From: Clytia hemisphaerica
Taxonomy: Eukaryota > Cnidaria > Hydrozoa > Leptothecata > Clytiidae
Length of the DNA: 64,000 nt
Reading direction: 5' to 3'
Assembly (NCBI GenBank): GCA_902728285.1
Contig: CACVBU010000982.1
Coordinates: 441,912-505,911, forward strand
Position 1 is the first letter of the stretch, and each line of letters starts with the position of its first letter. Made by a program: the position numbers and the translations under genes. Positions 34,698 to 46,600 of this stretch are shown piece by piece. Under the pieces are notes generated by a model. The model saw only the letters and a list, made by a program, of their open reading frames with translations. It was not told the origin of the DNA and searched no databases.

Positions 34698-37600
34698 TTA
34701 GAGGTGTTTTGCAAATGTTGACCGGGCGCTACTTTTCTTTGGTTTATAAGAATTCGGGTTCCGTAATTTGATCCCCAGTGATCGGATGTTTTTCAAATAG
34801 TGTCCATGAACCACGCCCAAACCCTGGAAAGAGTAACCATGAAAGAATGAATGAATGAGCGAGAAAAATAACATTAAACAGTAAATCTGTATCATTTCAG
34901 ACTTCATTAAAGGAAGTTGTTTCACAAGTATGAAATACGATGATACAATGACCGGTTAGTGAGGGCTGTACTGAGAAATATTGCCCGAGGTCAAGTAACG
35001 ACCGAGCTTGCGAGATTGTTGCGTTGACCGAGGGCAATATTTCACAGTACAGCCCTCATTATTGTATTTGTTAACCGTTTTCTTCAGCTTCGATTGATTT
35101 TTAACGCTTTATCCAAGAAAAATAGCGAAATAAAGCAAACAAAACAAAGGGAAAAAGATGTTTTATTTTCTGACGTCAGAAACAAAAAATGAGAGAAATT
35201 ATGTCAACACATTGTTCATTCTTCTTTGAAAAAAGTGACGTCACAAAGAATTTTCTAACTGGCAACTCTGGGCAGTGCAGCTGAGTGCAGGCCCGTCGTC
35301 ATGCGAAAAGAACCAATTGCATTGCGCAAAAAGCCGTGTAGCCCGCTTTGAAAAAGTAACCGGTTAACAATAAACCATACTAACACTCTACCTTCTGACA
35401 TATAAAGACATGGATGGCCATATTACCTACCTTTAAAAGTACAGGGCCACAATTTTCATAAGACCCTGTCTTCATTGAGGAATCTAAATATTTCTTGCAT
35501 GCGTCAGATACAAAGATTCTCAATGGTGGACAATGTTGACACATGGCTTCTGCTTTTTCAATCTCAATACCCATACATGAAAAGACAGGAAATTTCAATC
35601 CCACAATACCACAATTAAATTGACCTAAAAGAAAGTAATCAACAGATACAATACACCTTTTCCTAATCATGTTACCATGTTGAGTAATTAAAAACTCCAG
35701 CCTACTCCAGCGTCAAAACATTGAAAAGAAAAAGCTTGGTACACACTTAACCTAATTATGCATCAGTGTGTTATTGCTTTAGTGCTTGAGTTCTTAATTA
35801 TTCAACATGGCACCGTGTTAAGGAAAAGTTTTTTACAATTGGCTTCTAGTTTACTCTAAGGTTGAGCGTCTCACCACAAAACCATTACTCGCTCAGACCC
35901 CCGTTAATGTACGGCAACCAATTTGTAAAATACCCGATAAATCCTTTACTGACGATAGAATAACTAACCATACTATAATGTACAAACTATTAAGGCCGGT
36001 CCCCACTTTCGCGTGAAATGGACGACAGTTTTTTTCTTAAACTTTTTTGCCTGAAAAAAGAAAAGATTACGTCATAAAAAGGTTTCGCGCAGACAAAAAA
36101 AAGTTGAAGGAAGTTTTACTTTTTTCTTCCGTTACGACAATTCTCAACCAATGGAATTGCTTCATTTTCAACCAACCAATGACCTCACAGAAACGTCAAA
36201 AACCTTTCGCTCATGCCGCGCGAAAGTGGAGACTGGCCTTTAAAGGTCATCTTAGAAAACACAACTCGGGGTTTAGTACTTGTCATGGCAAAAGTGAACT
36301 TTATACTCTCTCACCTGAATGTAAAGCCATCTTAAATCTCATGTCCGTATCTTGAATATGGCGGAACCGAAAAGTGAGCAATTGTCCCATGATACGGACG
36401 GCTAATCGAGCAAGATAGTGAGCGTGCTTCACTTTGATTGGTTCAGGCATTCCACATACAATAACGCATTTGTCTCGATTAAAGCTCAACTATGGTGAGG
36501 TTAAAAAAAACGTGTTGGTTAGACCTGGTTAGACGTATTAAAATCTTGGTTTAATCTAAGAAAGAATAAACTGCTCAAAATGAAAATGGTTTGATCGGGA
36601 TATTGGGCTGGGTAGAATAGACGATATCGGCTTAACGTGAAAACTCGGATTTGATCCCCGAATATTGCCCACAATGCTTTGTGCGGAAAAAAGTTCACTG
36701 ACTAGCTTCATCTTGATCACATTATTTTTGTTTTAACAGAAAACAGTAAGTGAGCCTGCGGCCGCAGTCAGAGGCGACCCGAAGGCTCCATTTTTGATAG
36801 TTATTTATCCATTCTTCCTTCTGAATTGCTCAACATACCCTTGACCCTTCTCCTCTATTACATCAAGCAGAGAGGTAAAAAATAAAGTAAAGCACATACT
36901 AATCGACAATTTTCTTCTTCTTCCAAACAGTTGTTAACAACTTTGTGTACGTCATGTAGAATATCGATCACCTATTCAAAAAAAAAGGAATATTGTCTCT
37001 ATAAATGCTCGATACTCCAATGCCTCCAAGATAGTTCTAAAAATTCTTTAAAAAATCTCAAAAGTCCAAAAATGTCTTTAGTAGTTTTTTTTGTCTGGAA
37101 ATGTCGATGGAATCCTATCGTTACAGTTACCAGAAGCGACCCAAAGGCTCTTAACATTCTTCTCGCGGATTCGAACTAGAACGGGGAATCTTATTTTTGC
37201 GAGTTACAGAGAGATTTAGGTTGCTGACATCCACTAACGGACTCATGGTCCGTTTATACTACCTGTGGTTTTGTAAAGGTCTGTGATTCAGACTAAGAGA
37301 GATTTGAATTACAGAAAGTACTTTAAGAGCTTTTCTCCTTGACAGAGACTACAGTCGCAGCAAAATTCCGTTAATTAATTGTTTAGGTCTTCAATAACAA
37401 ACCTGTTGAGCTTCTAAATCGTTATTGAATCCACTGAAATCATCGATTCTTATAATGAGAACAGACGCTACTTGTACAGTGACCGCTTCTACATCTTGCC
37501 CTTTGCGTATCTTATCAGCTATCGACCTGAAAATAAAAAAAGTCAAATTGTAGTTAACTGTCTTGATTTTTTGGCTTTCTCGTCTAAAGTACGCCCATCA

Positions 37601-40600
37601 AGGCCCACCTGTAGTCGAACGTGGGGCGGAAAGGCGGAATGCAACGTTTGGAAATGAAGTGTACAAAATCTATGAAAAATGCGAGGTTTAAAATAATATA
37701 TTATTAAATCTGATAGTAAAAGCCGAGATGTTTTTGAATAGTTTTCTCGCCGTGTCAACGAAGGATATATGTAATGGAACATCACTCTACCGCAGAGGCA
37801 ACAACTTTTGCACAAGAGAATGTTTCAGATACAGAATGGTACCGAACCATAACAAATCATACTCCAGGTGTCGTTTCAAGAGTTTGGCACAGACTAACAG
37901 AGCCTAACGCTTACGTACTTAGGTAAGGCTCGGTAAAAGAGAGCGTCCGATTTGATTTTCTCTGCCATTAACTCTTTCGTTCTCTCTCGACAATCTAGCT
38001 CTAAATTATGAGCATATTTCTCCATCATTTCGATCATATTATCCAGTAAGTTGGTACTCTCTCTAAAAAGATTAGAAGATCATTTCTTTTAAATTTATTA
38101 GAATAAGAAAACAGTGGAATCTCCATAATTCGAAAATGCACGGGGAGCACAAGTTTGTTCGAGTTAGGGAGTAAGGTTTATAAGGCATTGTTAACTGAAG
38201 GGACCACAAAACTTGTTCGAATTAAAGAGATATTCGAGTTATAGAGGTTCGAGTTAAAGAGACTCCACTGTATTTTAATATTTGATAACAGCCTGTGTTA
38301 CAGTCGTCAGAATAGTATGTGGAAATTAAGGATTGCATTTACTGAACAACTGAAACTATAGCTGACAAAAATTTTATTTTCATTGTTTCCTATTAAAAGC
38401 ATTTTCCCTGGAATCGATAAACTTAGTAAACTTTCTATCGATAATCAAATATTTTTCCCTGGAAATTATTAGTTCCTGCAGAACCTCTCAACATTGCAAC
38501 ACCGTTCGAATTTTCATTGCAGTTTTCTAACATTTTTTGGAAATAAGCCAATTTTTATGATAAGCTCAATAAAATGGAACACTAACTGATTTTTGACGAT
38601 GTTTTTAAAAGTGGTTTTGATTTCTTGTAAACTCGGTCGGTTCGCTGGAAATTCGTCCCAACACAATCTCATCATGTCTAAAGTACGCCCATCAAGGCCA
38701 GCCTGTAGTCGAACGTGGGGGCGGAAAGGCGGAATGCAACGTTTGGAAATGAAGTGTACAAAATCTATGAAAAAAACGAGGTTTAAAATAATATATTATT
38801 AAATCTGTTAGTAAAAGCCGAGATGTTCTTGAAGAGTTTCCAATACTTTTCATATCACGTAGAGAAGAGGATCATTCCAGCAAGGATAAGGGCTAGTGGA
38901 AACACAACGGCCTTATTCTGCCAATTTTCGGCAGACGTAAAACCTTATCGATAAATCAGAATATTCGGTGGATGACTTTTGCTTAGTAATGTTTAAAATT
39001 TTCAAAAAGAAAAACCGACAAAATACATATTCGACGCAGCTGATCTGGCTGGCCATGAACCCGTAAAAAACAATCGAAAACTCCTTACAACTGTCCTAGA
39101 CTATTGGGATGTCTACGTAAAATATTATCCCCACCTATCTGTCTAACTCGAACGCCACTGGAGACATATATCGTTCAAAAGACGGAATATGGTCTAAAAT
39201 TATCTCATAAGACGAGTATAAACGAGAACGTTCTGTTCATAGCGATTTAAGTTTTGTTGAGTCCACTGAAATATATAATACCTCTTGCACTATATTGTTT
39301 ATAAGAGGCGAATGGAGTCTCTCTGTTCAAGATCTCAGCAATGATGATTCCAAGGCTGTAAATATCTCCCTCCTTGCTTTTACGCGGTACCGGTAAAACG
39401 ATGTTCTCCGGGGCTGTCCATAACAAAGCTACCAAAGAAAGAAACAGAGAGTTTCAAGTAATACAAAACAAGCGATACTTTTATGGACCTACCTGTTTAT
39501 AAAACGAATAATAAACGTTTAATGAAGGCAATGTAGAAACATAAACTGAATAATTTAAAATTTTGCACACTGCCAAATAATTTTTTCCGAAAAGTGAGCC
39601 TTTTTATATTTAGCACACTGTAACTCTACGTCTTTGTACAAGAAAATAGGAAAAAATAATGATCAGATTTTTAACAAAGTCCAAAAAACCCTATTTTGGG
39701 CATTTTTCGGGCCCAAATTGGCCCAATTTTTTTTTTTGAAAATCAGGCTCCGTCACATTTTGGTAATCACCATTGTGCACCTTTTTAGAAAAAATCACAA
39801 AATTCCTATGATTCATCTCGAGAAAAGTTGGCAACAGACGAACGGACGAACGGACTGACGAACGAACACAAATCTCGGAAATACGTAGTATCGTTGTATG
39901 GATGTTTTTGTCGCTAGAAAGACGTCCATGTGAAATTTTATTGATGTTAGAAGGACGTCCATGTGAAATTATATTGATGTTAGAAGGACGTCCATGTGAA
40001 ATTTTATTGATGTTAGAAGGACGTCCATGTGAAATTTTATTGATGTTAGAAGGACGCTATTTGGATATTCGAGCAATAGCTAAAGACGTTATTCTGACGT
40101 TTATCTAGCGTTATAAGGATGTTTTGAACGTTAGAAGAACGTTATTTAGACATACCTTCGTATTTTCCATCTTCGTCTTCTTTAGCGACTTCAACTCGAT
40201 TTACTTCCAAAGAAGTATCTTTGAACTTCGTCAATCCGTAATCAGTTAGCTTACAATTCCAACGATTGTCCACACAGATATTGAAGGAAGTCAAATGGCC
40301 GTGCAGCCCGATTTCACTCTCGTGTAAGACTGATAGCCCCTAGAAATATTTTTGAAAAATTAGTATTTTCCCACTGGAAAAATCGGCCAAAACATCGTCC
40401 CCAGTGGAATATTATACTATTTTTTGTCCCCACTGAAAATAATTAGATAAGCAAATCCTCACTGCAAGATATTGTGGTACTTTTTCCTTATACTTTTGTG
40501 ATTTAGTAGAGTCAAAGCTCACTCTCTCTTTCTAATTCGACTTTCCACCTTTAAGGGAACCAGTGTTTAAGTCAAAATAATAATAGCGTAGAGCGCTACT

Positions 40601-43600
40601 AACACCTATATAGGAAACATTAAAAATGTTATGCCAGTACAGTTTACTTTTACTAATTCGAAGTAATTTCATGAAGAAATCTCTTTAAAACGAATTTAAA
40701 CTTAGTTTTTGCCAATTACAGGGGTTGCAAAATTAAAGTCTGATCTCAAATCACGCTTAGTTCTCCCAAAAATGAAAAAATTACGTTACTCGCCAAATTA
40801 AGTTCTCTACAATTTTTTTTCTCTACAATTTCACCCCTTGCAAAAATTAGCTTCTTTAAGGTCTAGAGCACAAAGAAAATCCATCCAATCTGTAAGCACG
40901 ATTGAGATAACTTTGATAATCATAGGATAAAGAATTGCGTAAATACATCGAGATAATTCTATAATTTGACTCAAATTAGATTCTTCAACTCAAGCTGTAT
41001 GGCTAATTAATCATAAAATGCGAAACTTCTGTCAAAAAATGTCAGTTTGTACAACAACATGGCAAAGTACGCTTTCTTAAGTCAATATGTTCAAGAAAAG
41101 TTCTTCGATCTCTTGATGGAAGAAAATTATTCTGAAGAGGAAAAGAATTCAGTTATTGACATTGGATGTGGCACCGGGAACAACACAATTAAATTGTTGC
41201 CTCTGATTGGCTCACAAGGTCACGTGATTGGAATCGATCCAATCAGGGAGAGCATAGAAATTGCGAAAAAACTCAGTCTTGACGGACTGAATGACAGCCG
41301 ATTGGCTTTCAAGCAAGGTTTCGGTAGAGACGTTGGTGACTTTGGCAATGATTTCGATTTAGTAATCACAGCAACTGTTCTTAACTGGATACGACCAGAA
41401 TTGAAAACATCACTATCTTAAGTATTCTGTTTTTTCCATTCTGAGAACAAATCTCGACTACTCGACTGTTTCGTGATTTAAAAAAAAAATTGAAATTTAG
41501 TTGATGTGGCTTTTCTTACCGTAATAATGTCACTGATGAAAGTGTTTCTGAAAACCCAATCAAGCTGGATGTCCGGATTCGTCAAAATGTCCTGAAAAGG
41601 TATATATAGAGAGCAATAGATAAAAACTTTTAAAATAACTTTTAAAGGTATTATTTTTTATGATATTGAAAGATCGCCTTTGTACTGACAAGGCAGAATA
41701 AACAAAAGAAATTCTCAAAATGTGTGCTCCGAATGCGTGGTACCGAAAGGGGAGAAAGTTGGTTTTCCCCTTTTTTTTCTTTTTAAATGCAAGCAAATGG
41801 TATATGTTATTCCTATAGGGAATAAGTTGAATGTAATGATAGCTTTGAATTAGTTTGAACGCTCCAGCCAAGGAAACTAAACAATTTTCGAGCAAAACTT
41901 TCCAAAAAAGAGAAGACTTTTGGAGAAAGTAAATTGTAGTCCAGGAGCTCAACTACTTTTTGCCTTTAATAATTCTGATTGGGGAAAAAGTAGCACCATT
42001 ATTCAAATCAGTAATTTGAATTAAGATTTTCTAGCTACATAAATAGAGGAGTTACCTGCAGCGAGCCTTTATTACACCACATGGAACATATCAAAACATA
42101 TGGAGGTCCCATACAAAAACCAACATATGGATTCAAGTTCGCATGCTTCAGATCACGAACCTAAGGGTTGGAAAAGAAAAATGTTCTTGTATACGTTTAG
42201 AAGAACATCCATAAGTTTTGAAGCCTTCGGATGTTCTTAACCTTTTGGGTTAACGCTAGTCTAGCAAGCTAGACGACTAATTCAGACATAGTAGAAATAT
42301 TAACAAAAAAGTAAAGGAGGGAACAATTTTAGTTTATACAAAATAAATGCCGTAACAATAATCATATCATCATATAACGCCTATACTACTGTATTACACG
42401 TATTATAAACGACTCCAGTCTAAGTAACGCCTATAAAACTGTTCTTATTTTAACCATTATATTAGTGTTTTGTGCATTTTGTTATAAGAAATTGGGTGTT
42501 TTAGATCTAATACAGCCTTGAAGAAGTTTGTTCTTATGAAAAACCTTGTACTGTATTTTGGTTGTAGGGAGTGCTCGATGAGGGGGGGGGGTGAATGAAT
42601 TGGATAGTAGTTATGCGCATGTTTGGTAACCAAATTAAAACAGACCACTTTCAATTTCACGTTGACCGATTGTCGAGTGGACCAAAAGTCCCTATTTTTT
42701 GAATCCAAAATTATAGGTGTGATGAATTACTATCGAGTTGTTAGTCCTTATAAAAACCCAGTCTAAAAGTTTATTGTTTGAAATTTTTGTTAGCTTTTTT
42801 TCTTATTAATATCAAAAGAAAAAAATCGATTTGTTCAGTTTTTAATCACGTTACCAAAAGTACTCCTCTTGGGATTGGTTTAAGATTTAATCACATGATA
42901 TAAAAATAACACCATTTCAAAATTAAGTCGGGGAAAAGTGAAAAAAAAAACATACAAAAACTTGGATCAGGGTTGTAGCACGATTAGCACCGCATCGCCT
43001 CGCCCCGCCCCGCCCGAGCAATAACAATAGAGTAGGGTACCTGTTTCATTTCGATGAGAAGTTCTCTTTCCACCAAGACAGTTGCTTTGTTGATCCTCTT
43101 GATAAAAACTGAATCCATCTGTTACATAGAAAAAATACAATAAAATTTATGTTCAATTTTTTTAAAAACGAAGATCGATAAATCGGTTTTATTGGAGAAA
43201 TCTCCGAGAAAAATCTAATTAATCCACGCTGGCACGTATGCACCCAAAAGCCATGGCTGTCCAGGTTGGCGCGTCGCTTTGATCCTTATCATCCAGATTT
43301 GGGATGAATGTTCAATGAGCTTTTAAGCTCGGTGATTGGCTAAAAAAGCGAAACAATCACAACAGAATCAAGCACGAATAGGATCATCGAGCCTCCGCCC
43401 TTCATGGAAATTAAATGTAACAGCTCATTATTCCAAATTAGCTACAACATTTTATTCAGTAAAACCCTTACTTACACGAAATTTTCCTTTGAAAATTTGA
43501 CAATTGTTTCGATGACAGCGATTGCCAATGTCTATCAGTACATCATCCTAAGGTTGGTGAAAAAAGAAGTTTTAACAATCAAAATATTTCGTTCGTTCGT

Positions 43601-46600
43601 TTGTTCGGTTATGCAAAATTGTCACAAAAATATTATTCTAAAAGGCGAGGTATAGTGTTCATCTAAGGAGTATAATTCAACACAAAGAAAGCATAAAAAG
43701 ACCTACTATGATACTTGATGTCTCTCTCCTTGATGGTTAGAAAAAGAGGCAAGGGTAAGAAATCCAGGGAGAGGAGTGGCACCATTTCTTAATTGCAATC
43801 GCAAACTTTTAAATTTATTTCAGTAACAAAATCAAATCTTACCGGGACAGCCATTCGCTTTTTTCTGTCCGATTTGATGTCCGTGAAAATGAGTTCCTTT
43901 TCGCTTGAATTATCATCTATTTCGATATCTGTTAAATGCTTTTTCTTATTTTTTGAATTTTTAGAATCCTTCTTTTTGGCCATTTCTTCATGGGCACGTT
44001 TGGAAACCAACGCAGGGATCTCTAAGCTGCCATCATTAAATTTGAACAACATATCTTGATTCAGAAGGTCTTTTTCGTATTTGTGCTGCCTGTGTTTACA
44101 AAAAAATACAATTTATATTGGAAAACACTGCCAGTACGAAAACGGAACTAATTCCATATTTCTAGGGCTAAAAGCTTATCATGTTTATTTGTTTTGTTTA
44201 TTGTTTACTCAAGTGATTAGTAATCATGGACCAATCTTGAGCAGAGAATCTGATGACTTGGTCAAAAAATTAGAAAATTGATGCGTCATGCTTTGCTTCA
44301 TAAATAGATTGAAAAAATGGAAGTCTGCAAATACCAGTTTTATTTCACCTCCGATAGGAAAATAAGGTTATCTTGATAAATGACTTGTATATTTGAGTCA
44401 TGAATTACTAATATTTTATCAGCCTTTTCTAAGACACCCCTCGATCAACTAATTGGTCATCCCTGAGGAAGGGGTATCCCTTCATGCCATTTTTGACTGG
44501 ATACCGCTAGTAGGGACCTAGGGGCAGCACGACCAATCCACTATCTGATAGCACCAAAAAAGCGGTTCAATCGGGCATAGACTCTCAAATCGTGGTTTAA
44601 AATAAACGTATTTCCTATTATAGCAGATTCATGTAAAAAAGTCACGAAAAAAGGTCGAGTAAAGCTCTAATTGGCTGAATATTGCACATATAAGCATAAT
44701 TTGCAAAAGCAAAATGTCCAGAGTTTGAGGTAATCTTTGCATGTCTCAGCCAATCAGAGCTTTACTCGACGTTTTTTCGTGTATTTGCTGAAATAGCCGT
44801 TAGACCAAATTTTGTGCTTACACCTATAAAGTCGTAAAGGAGGCTAAAAGGGGAGACATAAAAGAACTAAAAAGCTATTAAGTAACGTACTTGTACAAGC
44901 GATAAAGAAAGAAGAGACAGACAGCGCATGCAAAAGGGATGATGATCGCTAACACAACATTCGAAATCTCCACTGACTCGGATGCTGGAAAATAGAGAAA
45001 GTATAAATTATGGGAGAGGTACCTTATTGGTAGAAAATTCTCCAGTAGAAAGTGAATGAATGAATATGATTTCCCTCGTTAGTTAAACATTTTTTTAGTT
45101 TTATTATTGATTAAACTGCTGTATCTTGAAAAATGCTCTGATTTTCATTCACAAGATGTTATTCTTTATACGCATTAGTCAAGTAAGAAAAAGATGATGA
45201 TTTTTAAAGCAGTATGGTTCGAAATTGGCCGGTTTTTTTAATTTTCGCGTCCAACAAACTGAGCTTTATCACACGTATAATCAAATTTACTTAATCACTT
45301 ACGTCTACAAATTTCACCATGCCAACCACAGATGGGCACCGAAAGCGGCACCTCTTGACCGCCGCCCGGCCATATGACATCGGTGCCCGTGTACTTGATA
45401 ATATGGGTATACTCATCCGATTCGAAAATTCGAATATAGGAAATATTTGGTCCGTCTCGGAGAAGATTATCGAATACAACGATTGGAAATCGATCTCCTA
45501 AATGGTTTATATGTACTGCACCTGAATAACCTGAAAGTTGAACGGATAGATTGTTTGCTAGACTGCTGGAAAGCGACGTTGGAATCTGTTACTTCCTTAT
45601 TACTGTTTTGTAGAGATGAAATGTATTTTGTAGAGGTCTGTGTATTAAGATCAAATGTATTTTGTAGAGGTCTGTGTATTAAGATCAAATGTATTTTGTA
45701 GAGGTCTGTGTATTAAGACTAAATGTATTTTGTAGAGGTCTGTGTATTAAGATCAAATGTATTTTGTAGAGGTCTGTGTATTAATGTATTTTGTAGAGGT
45801 CTGTGTATTAAGATCAAATGTATTTTGTAGAGGTCTGTTTATTAAGACCAAATGTATTTTAGTAGAGGTCTGTGAATAAGATCAAATGTATTTTGTAGAG
45901 GTCTGTGTATTAAGATCAAATGTATTTTGTAGAGGTCTGTTGTGTAGAGGTCTGTTTATTAAGACCAAATGTATTTTAGTAGAGGTCTGTGAATAAGATC
46001 AAATGTATTTTGTAGAGGTCTGTAATAAGATCAAATGTATTTTTGTAGAGGTCTGTGATTAAGATCAAATGTATTTTAGAAGAAAATCCAAGGAATCAAA
46101 AAGAAGTTCTTAGAATCGCGAATGTCAGCGTATTCGTGGCAACTTCGGGAAAAACACTCCGGTAGATTTAGAATTTCCCCAAAAAGAACACTCAAGAACA
46201 AAGCTCAACTATAAAATACCTCAATTTTGTTAATGAGAAGGGAAGAACCTTGAGGCTTAAAGTTTCGAAAAGGTCAAACCTCAAGTTTGTTCAACATATA
46301 TACATACAGTATTACTATCTGACGATGCTTTTGTTGTGAAGCGAAATATTAGCTTTTCAAAAAATGAAAATTTTTTTGTTTGTTATCTGACTCCACTTAG
46401 ATCCATGGCAAAATCAATTTTTGGATTAAATTCCATCCTGTTTTCAATGAAAAATGAAGAGGGAATAAAGAGTGTAAAAGAAGACAGACCTGTGAAAGAC
46501 GAATTATAAATAAAATCCATCAATTTGTGTCCATTAGCCATCAACCCTTCCACATCGATATCCCATTCATAAGAATAATTCATTTGTGGCAAGGTGAAGT

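Noticed and set aside
39902..40108. 68-codon plus-strand ORF with repeated RPCEILLMLEG
   Set aside because: It is the translation of a 33-bp minisatellite inside an intron of a gene on the other strand; the repeat period is a multiple of three by chance.
41560..41952. 130-codon minus-strand ORF overlapping a receptor-cyclase exon
   Set aside because: Only the part at 41591-41520 in another frame (DILTNPDIQLDWVF) matches the family; the long ORF has no recognisable content.
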